Made by a program: the position numbers and the translations under genes
The notes under the pieces: model-generated
What the model was told of the DNA's origin: nothing
What the model saw: the letters and a program-made list of their open reading frames with translations, nothing else
The model's database searches: none
Source of the DNA: Sulfuritalea sp.
Lineage (GTDB): Bacteria; Pseudomonadota; Gammaproteobacteria; Burkholderiales; Rhodocyclaceae
Length of the DNA stretch: 64,000 nt
Direction: 5' to 3'
Assembly (NCBI GenBank): GCA_023229685.1
Contig: JALNYT010000005.1
Location: forward strand, 186,001 to 250,000
Shown: positions 7,952 through 15,481 of the stretch, in pieces
How the letters are laid out: the number at the start of each line of letters is the position of its first letter
Position numbering within the stretch: the first letter of the stretch is position 1

Positions 7952-9478
7952 TCAAAACAGGTTGTGCTGCAATTCCTCTTCGCTCGGAGGTTCTACGCCT
8001 GCCCGCTCCGGAACGCGCAGGATGATGTGAGTGCCACCGTGTTCTGCCGGCCCGATGGAAAATTCGCCGGCCAGGCTCAGCACCCGCTCCCGGATTCCGC
8101 GCAGACCAAAGGATTTCGGCTTCTGCATGTCCGCTTCGGAAATGCCGCGACCATTGTCCCTGATCTCGAGCAGGATGTTACCGTGTTCGCGCCGCAAACG
8201 CATGACAACCAGCGATGCGTGAGCATGTTTCGCGACATTGGTCAGCGCCTCCTGGGCGATGCGGAACAGCGCCAGCGAGGTATCCGGTTCCGGCTCGATG
8301 GCGTCTTCGTCGCACTGCACCTTGCACGGAATCCCGAAGCGCTGGCTGAAGTCTTCCGCCTGGCATTCAATGGCGGCGGGCAGGCCGAACTCCTTGAGAA
8401 TGCCGGGGCGCAATTCGCGCGCGACGCGGCTGGCCGTGCTCATCGCCTGGTCGAGCAGATTTTCAATCGAGTGAGCCTTCTCACGCAAGCGTTTGGCGTC
8501 TTCCGGCAGCTTGCTGGCGAGATGCGCGGCCTCGATCTTGAGGAAAACCAGGATGGAGCCGAGCTCGTCGTGGATGTCGCGCGAAATCCGTTCGCGCTCT
8601 TCCTCCTTGACGGCTTCGAGGTGGGTGGAAAGTTCGGCCAACTGCTGCCGGGAGGCGCGCAGTGCCGCTTCATTCTCCTTGCTCTCGGTAATATTGGTGG
8701 CGATCCCGCGCCACTCGACCACGCCGGAATCCAGGTGATGCGGCGTCGAACGCAGGTTGATCCACTTTTGTCGGGTGCGGCCGCGGCTTTGGCCCTCCCA
8801 ATTGAGCAGCGTGCCCTTCGCCGCCGATTCGCGCAAGGCGTTTTCCAGGCTTTTCCGCGTTTCGGCGTCAAAGGCATCGAACAGCCTGTTGGCCGAAGTC
8901 AGCAGGTGCTGCTGCTTGAAGCCGAAGAGCTTCTGGCAGCCTTCGCTGACGAACAGAAAGCGGAACCCGCCTTCGGCGTCGCGACGCAGTTGAAACAGCA
9001 TGCCCGGCAGGTTGGATGCCAGCGCGTCGAAACGCGCCTGACTCTCGTTGAGCATTTCCAGCGCCGCGCGGTGGTCGGCGCGATGGCGGGCTTCGCGCAC
9101 TTCGCGCTCGACCGCCGGAATCAGGCGTTCGAGGCGGTCCGCATCGATCACGTCGCGCGCCCCCGCCTTCATGGCCGGTCGCGTTCCGCGCTCGTCGTTG
9201 GGGCCGGCGACGACGATAAGGGGCAGGTCAAGACCGGCTTCATCGATCTGCCGCACGGCGGCCTGCACCGAGAGCGAGGAAAGGCCCGGAATGTACAGCG
9301 CGGCATCCCACGGCTGCTCGCCCAATGCATCGCGCAGCCCGGCTGGCGTTTCGATGCGGTGAAATTCGGAGGCCTTGTCCGCGTCCGCAAAGACCGGCAA
9401 CAGCCGCGCCGCGACCTCGTCGGAGGCGGCGATGACCAGCAAATGCAGGGCCTGGCGGGGAGTAGAACTGGCGACCAT
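7952..9478 (-). CDS. NarX/DegS-type sensor histidine kinase with pseudo-receiver and PAS domains
   Basis: Soluble sensor kinase of 508 residues without membrane segments. Residues about 8-125 look like a receiver fold (LHLLVIAASDE ... LPLIVVAGPNDE ... AGARDVIDAD), but the phospho-acceptor strand reads AALYIPGLSS without an Asp. A PAS domain follows (about 145-285, ending WRGIATNITESK). The HisKA_3 dimerisation motif ERISRDIHDELGSILVFL carries the phospho-His, and the ATPase domain has EALTNVAKHA, DNGRG and FGLRGIRERV. It pairs with the downstream LuxR-type regulator. The start is taken as ATG 9478; TTG at 9484 is possible. Confidence 0.92.
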   Translation of the reverse strand: MVASSTPRQALHLLVIAASDEVAARLLPVFADADKASEFHRIETPAGLRDALGEQPWDAALYIPGLSSLSVQAAVRQIDEAGLDLPLIVVAGPNDERGTRPAMKAGARDVIDADRLERLIPAVEREVREARHRADHRAALEMLNESQARFDALASNLPGMLFQLRRDAEGGFRFLFVSEGCQKLFGFKQQHLLTSANRLFDAFDAETRKSLENALRESAAKGTLLNWEGQSRGRTRQKWINLRSTPHHLDSGVVEWRGIATNITESKENEAALRASRQQLAELSTHLEAVKEEERERISRDIHDELGSILVFLKIEAAHLASKLPEDAKRLREKAHSIENLLDQAMSTASRVARELRPGILKEFGLPAAIECQAEDFSQRFGIPCKVQCDEDAIEPEPDTSLALFRIAQEALTNVAKHAHASLVVMRLRREHGNILLEIRDNGRGISEADMQKPKSFGLRGIRERVLSLAGEFSIGPAEHGGTHIILRVPERAGVEPPSEEELQHNLF

Positions 9479-9528
9479 GGGCAACGTCGGATAGGGCGAT
9501 GCCGAAGTTTATAGCGGATCGGCTCCGT

Positions 9529-9534
9529 TATAAT
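9529..9534 (+). promoter_or_regulatory. -10 box of the tRNA-Thr promoter
   Basis: A perfect TATAAT ends ten bases before the tRNA 5' end. The -35 region 17 bp upstream is weak (AGTTTA). The placement fits a start site just before the tRNA. Confidence 0.6.
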
Positions 9535-9544
9535 TCCATCTTTG

Positions 9545-9620
9545 GCCGGCATAGCTCAGTTGGTAGAGCAACCGCCTTGTAAGCGGTAGGTCGTCAGTTC
9601 GATTCCGACTGCCGGCACCA
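9545..9620 (+). tRNA. tRNA-Thr (anticodon TGT)
   Basis: A 76-base cloverleaf. The acceptor arms GCCGGCA and TGCCGGC pair fully, the D-arm has AGCTCAGTTGGTAGAGC, the anticodon arm CCGCCTTGTAAGCGG exposes TGT, and the T-arm contains GTTCGATTC. The 3' A73 and CCA are encoded. A Rho-independent terminator follows at once. Confidence 0.97.
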
Positions 9621-9626
9621 GAATCC

Positions 9627-9659
9627 AAGCGGCTCCCAGCGATGGGAGCCGCTTTTTTT
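9627..9659 (+). terminator. Rho-independent terminator of tRNA-Thr
   Basis: Perfect 12-bp stem AAGCGGCTCCCA / TGGGAGCCGCTT with a GCGA loop, followed by a T run. Confidence 0.93.
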
Positions 9660-10046
9660 GCCCCCGGGGGAATTGCGCAAAGAGAGACCAGAGGTGAGTC
9701 CGGACTTCTAAAAGATGGCGGAGCGCCGGGAAGTCGCGAAGGAGCCGCATATTGAGACAAACGTGCAGTATTACTAATCTGCACGTTGAGGGCCGTGCCA
9801 GCTCCAACGGGTTATCCACAGGGGGCCGCCGCCTCTGCCATAGAGGGGCAGTCGTCGGCCCCCTATGGGTAACCCTATCGCTCGCTTCGATCCAGATGCC
9901 GGGCAGGGCGGGCGCTTCGCGTCCGGCCATGCCGGCATCTGGAAAGAAAAGCGATTCGACCCATACCCGGTTAAAGTGCGGGGTGGTTGTGTATTTGTCC
10001 CCCGTGCTGCCTGGGCGGCGATGCTAGACGAAGCTAAGGACTAAAA
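9660..10046. other. Non-coding, hairpin-rich, origin-like region with DnaA box
   Basis: No convincing gene. It contains a perfect inverted repeat AACGTGCAG / CTGCACGTT (9760-9768, 9779-9787), a perfect DnaA box TTATCCACA (9812-9820), a 9-bp stem AGGGGGCCG / CGGCCCCCT (9820-9828, 9856-9864) and an 11-bp stem CCAGATGCCGG / CCGGCATCTGG (9892-9902, 9932-9942). This density of stems plus a DnaA box, next to a gene for a filamentous-phage-type initiator, suggests a replication origin or its remnant. That reading is inference. Confidence 0.45.
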
Positions 10047-10646
10047 ATGTTTGGTTCACCGATTGCTAGATGTTGGGGACCTTTTAAGGGAAAGAATGCA
10101 TACCCATTGGGATACGAATGGGTAGGGCAGCGGAACACAATACTGTTCTGCAAGGAACATTTGGTGTTGATTAACGGCGACGAGCAGAGAAGCGGCGCTT
10201 TGGATGTCATCTCGGCTATGGGCCTCCTTGGAGGAGTCGTGACAGCCATTCGAGCGACAAAGGACGCCTTCGCAAATAGTAAATTTGATCTAACACCAGC
10301 CGTTGCTGCTAGTCTCTTTGAGCAAAGACAGTTGATTTGGTGCATGAATAGTGACGCCGAAATTTGGCGCTACGAAAAGAAACCTTGGATGTTCATTAAA
10401 TCCCATGCTGATCAGCTTTATTGCAGGTTCAATACGATGGCAGGAATAATTCACTGCTGCCTTGTCCTTAGCAGCACCACCGAAACCATCGCGGCCTACC
10501 AAGCTAAAAACGAGGCCCAATTCCCGCAGACGTGGAGGGGCACAGATATTGATAGCCTCTTCAAAATTGTAGTGGTTCAGCGCGGGGTGGCCGAGAAGGA
10601 TGTTCGACAGGTCATGGCGTCATCGAGACTGAACCTGCCTGACTGA
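10047..10646 (+). CDS. Hypothetical protein
   Basis: A 199-residue protein that I do not recognise. It begins MFGSPIARCWGPFKGK, has a glycine-rich hydrophobic stretch (ISAMGLLGGVVTAIRATKDAF) that could be a membrane-interacting helix, and several Cys and Trp residues (LIWCMNSDAEIWRYEKKPW). The start is supported by AAGGA eight bases upstream of ATG 10047. Base composition is clearly AT-richer than the flanking core genes, pointing to horizontal origin. It is followed by another small unknown gene on the same strand and faces the II/X-type initiator gene. Confidence 0.7.
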   Translation: MFGSPIARCWGPFKGKNAYPLGYEWVGQRNTILFCKEHLVLINGDEQRSGALDVISAMGLLGGVVTAIRATKDAFANSKFDLTPAVAASLFEQRQLIWCMNSDAEIWRYEKKPWMFIKSHADQLYCRFNTMAGIIHCCLVLSSTTETIAAYQAKNEAQFPQTWRGTDIDSLFKIVVVQRGVAEKDVRQVMASSRLNLPD

Positions 10647-10692
10647 CAACATGCTTCCTCCTACATCTTTTCACAATCACGAAGGTATTCCC

Positions 10693-10905
10693 ATGAGCAG
10701 TTTTAAGGTTGAAATCTTCTTCGAGTCAGAGGGCGCGGTGAAATCAGATCCGGCGTTGACTACCGAAGTAATTGCTGACGATGAAATACACGCCCTGAGT
10801 CTCGCAAGATCCACTCTGAAGGATTCGCATCCTGAAATGAATTTTATGAAGGTGTGGTGTTGGAATATTCAAAAACTCGACTATGTGGCCGACCTCCCGG
10901 GCTGA
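10693..10905 (+). CDS. Small hypothetical protein
   Basis: A 70-residue protein beginning MSSFKVEIFFESEGAVKSD. The longer open frame starts at 10651, but ATG 10693 follows GAAGG and starts at a more natural strand-helix pattern (FKVEIFF...ADDEIHALSLARSTLKD). It is small and acidic, with no signal peptide and no recognised family. It lies 46 bp after the preceding unknown gene and probably shares its transcript. Confidence 0.55.
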   Translation: MSSFKVEIFFESEGAVKSDPALTTEVIADDEIHALSLARSTLKDSHPEMNFMKVWCWNIQKLDYVADLPG

Positions 10906-10920
10906 TCGTCTGCTTTTCGA

Positions 10921-10939
10921 AAACCAGGCGCACTGGTTT
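10921..10939. terminator. Hairpin between convergent genes
   Basis: AAACCAG / CTGGTTT stem with a GCGCA loop, located after the 70-residue ORF and before the convergent initiator gene. There is no T run, so termination is only possible, not shown. Confidence 0.3.
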
Positions 10940-11043
10940 GGATTGGTATTAAGCAGTCACGAGGCGACCGAGATAAGCTTCGTTTAGTGCCTACGATTGT
11001 CGGGTTTGGCGTGCCAGCCACGGACAGACAGCGAAATTAAACG

Positions 11044-12084
11044 CTAGCTTTTTTTCTGGAAATAGAGCGGCGTGTTGATAGCCCATTCGGGCACTTGTGC
11101 AATAGCCTCAGGGCGAAGGACACGGACTAGAGGAATCACGTTGCTAGCTTTCGGCGGTTGCCTGATAGCGATGTCAATTCCGTGTTTCAGTAGTTCCGAG
11201 CGGTAGCGGTAGAAGGTCGCTCGCGAGTACATGCCACGGAGATCTTCACCTTCCTTCCAGAGCTTATAGACTGCGACCAAGCGGCCGGGCAAGCCCTCGA
11301 TGGACGCTGATGTAAGGCTGAATTGTTCTGCCATGCTTAGCCCCTCGATCTTGGAGAGCAATTGTTCCAGCGGAGTCGAACTATTCCAGCCACTGGCGCG
11401 ATCAAGGTGAAGTTCCTTCAACGCCATAGCGCGGAGAGTTAGTTCACCACAGAGCTTATTGTCCGCCCATTTATGGAGCGTGTCATGCTGGGCTATATCG
11501 CGCGGAAGCGAATGTCCTTTGCTGACCGCATCGAGTTCATCTCCTTTGCTGTAGAACTTGACCGACCATCGGCGGGAGTGCTGTCCAAAATAGAGAGTGC
11601 TGCCCCGCGTTACCGGGCGACCATGGCGGCTCTTGGACTGGAATTCAGCAGCGCGTAGCCAAGCTCGAACATCCGGACGGCGGGGGAGTTCCCACATAGC
11701 GGTGCAATCGACCCGCTTTAGATCATATTTTCCCCGACGCCACGAGTTCAGATCATCCAGGCTGGGGGAAAGATGGAGCAGGGTAGTTAGGCGCTCCATG
11801 GTCGCAAAAACAAGCTCGCGCAAGTCGTCGGAGCCGAACAGATTGTGACCTTGCAGCCATTTGGCCGGGTTGCCATCGAGCATGATATTGGCTGTCCCAA
11901 TCGATTTCACGCTGATGTTCGCTTCGTGACTCCCGGGAACAGATACTTTCTTCTCGACTTGCCATTCGATCTCGCCATCACGCGTTATCGAGGCCACAAA
12001 TCCACCGACAACATCGCCGGAGTTTTGGCAAGGAAGAATAGCGGTCACCCAGTCAATCACGATACGTGACCAAAGTGTGACCAT
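11044..12084 (-). CDS. Phage/plasmid replication initiator, gene II/X (Phage_CRI) family
   Basis: A 346-residue protein resembling the rolling-circle initiators of filamentous phages and related plasmids. The diagnostic features are VIDWVTAILPC near the N-terminus, LDGNPAKWLQGHNLFGSDDL, KRVDCTAMW, and the block GRPVTRGSTLYFGQHSRRW with FYSKGDEL. The C-terminal half (RATFYRYRSELLKHGIDIAI) fits the Phage_X region. The start could be ATG 12084 or the GTG of VIDW eight codons later, which is where most relatives begin. There is no Zot-like ATPase or coat gene nearby, so this is a satellite, plasmid-derived unit or prophage remnant rather than a full inovirus. Confidence 0.8.
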   Translation of the reverse strand: MVTLWSRIVIDWVTAILPCQNSGDVVGGFVASITRDGEIEWQVEKKVSVPGSHEANISVKSIGTANIMLDGNPAKWLQGHNLFGSDDLRELVFATMERLTTLLHLSPSLDDLNSWRRGKYDLKRVDCTAMWELPRRPDVRAWLRAAEFQSKSRHGRPVTRGSTLYFGQHSRRWSVKFYSKGDELDAVSKGHSLPRDIAQHDTLHKWADNKLCGELTLRAMALKELHLDRASGWNSSTPLEQLLSKIEGLSMAEQFSLTSASIEGLPGRLVAVYKLWKEGEDLRGMYSRATFYRYRSELLKHGIDIAIRQPPKASNVIPLVRVLRPEAIAQVPEWAINTPLYFQKKS

Positions 12085-12136
12085 GCCCAGCCGAAACTAG
12101 CCTACTCAGGACTGATCGGCGGGCTTTCTGCGCAAG

Positions 12137-12162
12137 AAAAAAGCCAAGGAAGACCCTTGGCT
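12137..12162 (-). terminator. Rho-independent terminator, leftward
   Basis: On the minus strand AGCCAAGG / CCTTGGCT form an 8-bp perfect stem with a five-base loop followed by TTTTT. It lies 36 bp from the candidate att core at 12198, almost the same distance as the present ssrA terminator from ssrA. It may be the original ssrA terminator displaced by island insertion (inference). Confidence 0.75.
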
Positions 12163-12197
12163 GGGGCGGTCCCCGGTGGTTTCCGGAGACCGTCAGT

Positions 12198-12211
12198 TTG
12201 GTGGGGCGGCG
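12198..12211. other. Candidate left attachment site of the ssrA island
   Basis: TTGGTGGGGCGGCG matches the ssrA 3'-end sequence TTGGTGGAGGCGGCG (24938-24952) except for one missing base. The outside flank has a terminator and the inside flank has GTTACCCC repeats, mirroring the other end. The short, gapped match keeps confidence moderate. Confidence 0.45.
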
Positions 12212-12273
12212 TCTACCGAATAACACGCCGGAAGCATTGCAAATACAGCGTTTCGTATAACGTGCAAGGCACT

Positions 12274-12313
12274 GTTACCCCCATAGTTACCCCTTCCAGA
12301 TCGATGCTACCCC
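12274..12313 (+). repeat. GTTACCCC repeats, left end of island
   Basis: GTTACCCC at 12274-12281 and 12286-12293, and the variant GCTACCCC at 12306-12313. The same octamer occurs three times at the integrase end (24803-24859). These are plausible arm-type integrase or excisionase binding sites. Confidence 0.55.
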
Positions 12314-12318
12314 TCGAT

Positions 12319-12340
12319 TGCCGTCCCGCCAACGCCGACT
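12319..12340 (+). repeat. Dispersed 22-bp repeat, copy 3 (intergenic, island)
   Basis: TGCCGTCCCGCC followed by AACGCCGACT. Confidence 0.85.
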
Positions 12341-12650
12341 CTCTCAGGCTCGAAACTCTTTTGGCCGTCCACGATCCTGACCGCTCAGTCACGGTGCTTG
12401 CAAGGAACCCGCAAGCCCCGCGCCATCGCTACCGCATCGCGTACTGGACACCGCCGTCGCGCAAACAACCGCGCCACGGCTTTGTGCCTTCGGTCAGCGC
12501 TGCTGCTCCTGCCCCGCCGCCGCTGCGCCACTGCGCAGGCCAGCGATAACCCCGCTCGCCAGCTTGCGGCTTGCAGGCGGCTACCTCGTCGTGATCTGAA
12601 CCGCGCCGTCACGCGGTGAAGCTGCGTCACGGCTTTGTCTCTCCTGCTAT

Positions 12651-12672
12651 CGCCGTCCCGCCAGCGCCGACT
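12651..12672 (+). repeat. Dispersed 22-bp repeat, copy 4 (intergenic, island)
   Basis: CGCCGTCCCGCC followed by AGCGCCGACT; identical to copy 5 and taken as the consensus. Confidence 0.9.
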
Positions 12673-12916
12673 TTTGCCCTGGGCTGCCTTGGTCGCGTGC
12701 TGCCCGCCGCCTGCGCCGTCGGCGATGAAGCTGCCCACGGCTTCGGCGGCTACGTTGTTGGTGCCATCTCAACGTCTTGCACTTCGTTGCCCGCCGCCGC
12801 TTACCTGCGGTGAAGCGGACGGCTGCGATGCCGGCGCGTGTCGGCAATGAAAGGCAAGTCAGTTCGCTCTGCTCAACTGCACCCAGCCGGGCAGGGGTAA
12901 ATCGCAAGCGATTGAA

Positions 12917-13017
12917 CATAACCGCGCATTACCCAAAGTAGGCCAGTCGCTGCGCAGGGCTTCGCTTGGTGGCCTACCGCTCGCGCGCCCTGCGGGTTCG
13001 GGTAATGGTCGGTTATG
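12917..13017. repeat. 101-bp complex inverted repeat
   Basis: Outer arms 12917-12934 and 13000-13017 pair at 16 of 18 positions (CATAACCG..CATTACCC). Inside, GTAGGCCA (12938-12945) pairs perfectly with TGGCCTAC (12970-12977), and CGCAGGGC (12953-12960) pairs perfectly with GCCCTGCG (12987-12994). The last two pairings interleave, so they would form a pseudoknot or alternative folds. Confidence 0.7.
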
Positions 13018-13145
13018 TCTTGCGCCCCAGCCCGGACAATGGCTATGTCAGTGCTTCGCATCGGGCTGGTTCCGCTTCCGCGCTGTTGCGCGGTCACTCG
13101 CCGGCTTGGCCGGTCGTCAGATGGTTGCCCATCAACAGCGTCATG

Positions 13146-13388
13146 CTACCGCTTGCGTTTCGTCGCAACCAGTTCGGACTCGACCATTCCAATGAGCGTA
13201 CTTCCCGAACTATCGAGTGCGGCTGCTAGTTTGAGAATCGTGGTAAGCGACGGTTGCTGCTGGCCCAGTTCGAGGATGCTGACATAAGTGCGCCGCAGAT
13301 CAGCCTCGAACCCGAGTTCTTCCTGCGTCAGGCCCGCCTCTTGGCGTAACTGACGGAGAACCTTCCCAAAGGCAACTGCTGGCTCCAA
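13146..13388 (-). CDS. XRE-family helix-turn-helix regulator
   Basis: An 80-residue Cro/CI-type repressor. The helix-turn-helix is LRQLRQEAGLTQEELGFEAD followed by LRRTYVSILELGQQQPS, with the usual TILKLAAAL third segment. The start is TTG at 13388, supported by GGGAGG five bases upstream; no ATG is available. An 8-bp perfect inverted repeat ATTCCTCC / GGAGGAAT overlaps this ribosome-binding site and is a candidate auto-operator. It is transcribed away from the unknown gene at 13577 and may regulate the cargo genes. Confidence 0.9.
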   Translation of the reverse strand: MEPAVAFGKVLRQLRQEAGLTQEELGFEADLRRTYVSILELGQQQPSLTTILKLAAALDSSGSTLIGMVESELVATKRKR

Positions 13389-13390
13389 AT

Positions 13391-13413
13391 ATTCCTCCCA
13401 CTATTGGAGGAAT
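13391..13413. promoter_or_regulatory. Inverted repeat, candidate operator for the XRE regulator
   Basis: ATTCCTCC (13391-13398) and GGAGGAAT (13406-13413) are perfectly complementary. The left arm is the ribosome-binding site of the XRE gene. Regulator binding or an RNA hairpin hiding the site would both repress translation or transcription. Confidence 0.45.
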
Positions 13414-13576
13414 TAAGCCGGAAGGTTATGATTGTGTCGTCCTACAGTTATAGGAACCGAACTCACCCATGGTGAATGAAGTCTTTGGAAATCGCCAACC
13501 CGGTCAACACGGTCGCTGCGCGATAAGGCCTCGCAGTGCCGGTTACTTCTCGGGTGGCAACGTAAAAGGAGCTTGT

Positions 13577-13933
13577 ATGTTCGAGTTCTTCACCAGAAAG
13601 TTCTCAAGAAATGACTCGGTTAGCTTGTGTGCAACATTGGCAAAGAACGCGAGCATTGATGCTGTCATGGAAAGCGGCAACTATTGTGGATTTTTAATTG
13701 TTATCGATGCAGACGGCGCTTCGTTGGCGCCTCACTTTAAGTACCCAGAAGCAAGAACCGCCTTTATTTCTGCGGTCGAAGGTCGACTTAAAAATGGGGA
13801 GTATCAAGACCCCGGCGACGGATTGGATATGGTGATGGAAATGCGCGAACTTTCCGGCTGGAAACCAAATTTCAATGTTGGCCGCGCAGTAATAGGCCGC
13901 GGAAACAAGCCCCTCTTTAATTGGAACCCATGA
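13577..13933 (+). CDS. Hypothetical protein
   Basis: A 118-residue unknown protein starting MFEFFTRKFSRNDSVSLC. The open frame continues upstream to 13469, but ATG 13577 has an AAAAGGAG site seven bases before it. The middle reads YCGFLIVIDADGASLAPHFKYPE; no family recognised. The short aromatic-basic opening (MFxFFxRKF) is shared in style with two other genes of this cluster (14033, 16057) and could be an amphipathic membrane anchor. Composition is AT-richer than core genes. Confidence 0.7.
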   Translation: MFEFFTRKFSRNDSVSLCATLAKNASIDAVMESGNYCGFLIVIDADGASLAPHFKYPEARTAFISAVEGRLKNGEYQDPGDGLDMVMEMRELSGWKPNFNVGRAVIGRGNKPLFNWNP

Positions 13934-14032
13934 GCCGGGTCGGCCTGAACTCTTTCGTTAATCCTCTCTATGCCGACATCTCTGCCGCGCAGATTTGCAA
14001 TTAGCTGAAATCACCCTTGCTGAGGGTCTGCC

Positions 14033-14617
14033 ATGTTTTCACTATTTAAGACGAAATATACGGACGATGAGAAGCAATACCTTAAGCCCATCGAAACAGC
14101 GATACTGGCTAATGGCGTCATACGAGATGAAGCGACGTCCTTGGCGCGAGAAATACTCGATGCAGCCATAGAGAGAGCTCAAAAAACAGGCCTTCGTGGC
14201 GTGAAGAATCTTGGCGATAAAGCAATTAGAGATGAGCGCTTTACCCAGAAGAGATTAAGCGCTGGCCTAACCAAGGACGACATATTGAGGCATCTCAATC
14301 GCGACTATGTCATGGTAGTTGCCGAGATAATGCTAATTGACGCCCATCGCTTTTCGATATTTCAAACCTTGACAGCCGAGGGTGAGAGTTCCGCGAACGC
14401 AGTTCGATTTCTTCGGAAGACGTTCTTCTATTGCGACGATCCGGAGAAATCCCATCAAGCTTACCAAGGCGACGATGCAGACATCTATCCAGAATTTACG
14501 CTGCGCCATGAAAAATGGCGCAGTCAAATATCTCCAGCAGAAGTTCAGGAGTTGGCTAGCCGTTATTCCACCTATAACGCGATGGTGAGAGATTTAATCA
14601 GGAAAGGCATCATCTGA
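14033..14617 (+). CDS. Hypothetical protein
   Basis: A 194-residue unknown protein opening MFSLFKTKYTDDEKQYLK, preceded by GAGGG. It is predicted mostly helical, with charged helices (AIRDERFTQKRLSAGLTKDD) and no signal peptide or continuous membrane segment. The C-terminus ends RYSTYNAMVRDLIRKGII. AT-rich relative to core genes. It has 99 bp of non-coding DNA before it, so it may have its own promoter. No function assigned. Confidence 0.7.
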   Translation: MFSLFKTKYTDDEKQYLKPIETAILANGVIRDEATSLAREILDAAIERAQKTGLRGVKNLGDKAIRDERFTQKRLSAGLTKDDILRHLNRDYVMVVAEIMLIDAHRFSIFQTLTAEGESSANAVRFLRKTFFYCDDPEKSHQAYQGDDADIYPEFTLRHEKWRSQISPAEVQELASRYSTYNAMVRDLIRKGII

Positions 14618-14669
14618 AATCGAAGAAGGTGCCGCGTTGCCATTCGTGCTGTTCATCCGGAGGAATAAC

Positions 14670-15053
14670 ATGGCAGGGTTAAGGCTTTATCAAGAGCAGC
14701 TTCCCATTCTCTATCCGCATACCTTTGCCGGGATGCAGAAGTGGGTTATGGCTATGGCTGATGTTTCAAATGACATCGGCAAGAAGACGTGGTTTGGTAA
14801 AGATAAAGGCGCTATCGCTTACCAAAAATTTCTTAGCTCACTGAAGCAGACGATTATCGGTTTGACTCTTGACGGGAAAATTCGAGAGTCAGCGAGCGCC
14901 GACGAAGTTGTTTCGGCCTTGGAAGAAGTGTTGTCAAAGTTTGCCTTGGCATTTCCTAACTGGCCGGAAGCCTACAGATTTGCCAACTCCTTTTTCAGTC
15001 AGAACAATAAATCAGACTATATGGCGGTGATCAATAGGCTGCGCTCATGCTGA
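14670..15053 (+). CDS. Hypothetical protein
   Basis: A 127-residue unknown helical protein (MAGLRLYQEQLPILYPHTFA...). The start at 14670 is preceded by CCGGAGGAATAAC, a strong ribosome-binding site; the open frame from 14637 lacks one. The ATG of the next gene (15047) overlaps its stop region, so the two are translationally linked. No domain recognised. Confidence 0.7.
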   Translation: MAGLRLYQEQLPILYPHTFAGMQKWVMAMADVSNDIGKKTWFGKDKGAIAYQKFLSSLKQTIIGLTLDGKIRESASADEVVSALEEVLSKFALAFPNWPEAYRFANSFFSQNNKSDYMAVINRLRSC

Positions 15054-15478
15054 AAATCAATTTGGGGCGCAACCTTGACGACGGCTTGAAACGCCTACTG
15101 TTCGCTACTGCGCTGCTCCCAGCAGTTACCTTTGCAGCAAGCGTGCAATGCCTGATTGGCACAGCAAGGTGCATAAATAGTCAAGGCACACAGATACCAT
15201 CAAAGCAAGTCATCGAGATTCTCGATAGATGTGCGGAATTCACACGAGGCGATGTTGGCCGAATCGCTCTACGACTTAGCTACAAGGAAATCAATGATCG
15301 TTCCGGCAATTCAATTACCCCGTTGGTCAAAGCCTGGTATGCCTTCGATGATATTTACGATAGCCCGCTCAGGTTTGACCGGAAAGCAAATGCCGAAGAA
15401 ACGCGGTACTTGGAGATCAAGCGTAGTTGTCAGCAGTTAGAGCGAGACTTCAATGACGACAGCAAATGGACCAAATGA
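15047..15478 (+). CDS. Hypothetical exported protein
   Basis: A 143-residue protein with a probable signal peptide: basic opening (NLGRNLDDGLKRLL), hydrophobic core FATALLPAVTFAA, and likely cleavage near AAS. The mature part has four Cys (VQCLIGTARC, DRCAEF, KRSCQQL), suggesting disulfides in the periplasm. It overlaps the upstream gene by seven bases and is followed three bases later by a secreted nuclease gene, so these may be one transcript. No family recognised. Confidence 0.65.
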   Translation: MLKINLGRNLDDGLKRLLFATALLPAVTFAASVQCLIGTARCINSQGTQIPSKQVIEILDRCAEFTRGDVGRIALRLSYKEINDRSGNSITPLVKAWYAFDDIYDSPLRFDRKANAEETRYLEIKRSCQQLERDFNDDSKWTK

Positions 15479-15481
15479 GTC

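Larger units (their letters stand above)
12085..13145. other. Long non-coding region with repeats and large inverted repeats
   Basis: About 1 kb without a supportable gene. In order it holds a minus-strand terminator (12137-12162), the candidate left attachment site (12198-12211), GTTACCCC repeats (12274-12313), two copies of the 22-bp repeat (12319, 12651), a run of GC-rich sequence in which short phrases such as CACGGCTTTGT recur, and a 101-bp complex inverted repeat (12917-13017). Open frames in it have no family features and look like chance frames in GC-rich DNA. Confidence 0.6.

Noticed and set aside
12157..13140. Several 60-120-codon frames in the 1-kb GC-rich region
   Set aside because: No ribosome-binding sites, very Arg/Pro/Ala-rich translations, and overlap with repeats and hairpins; not supportable as genes.
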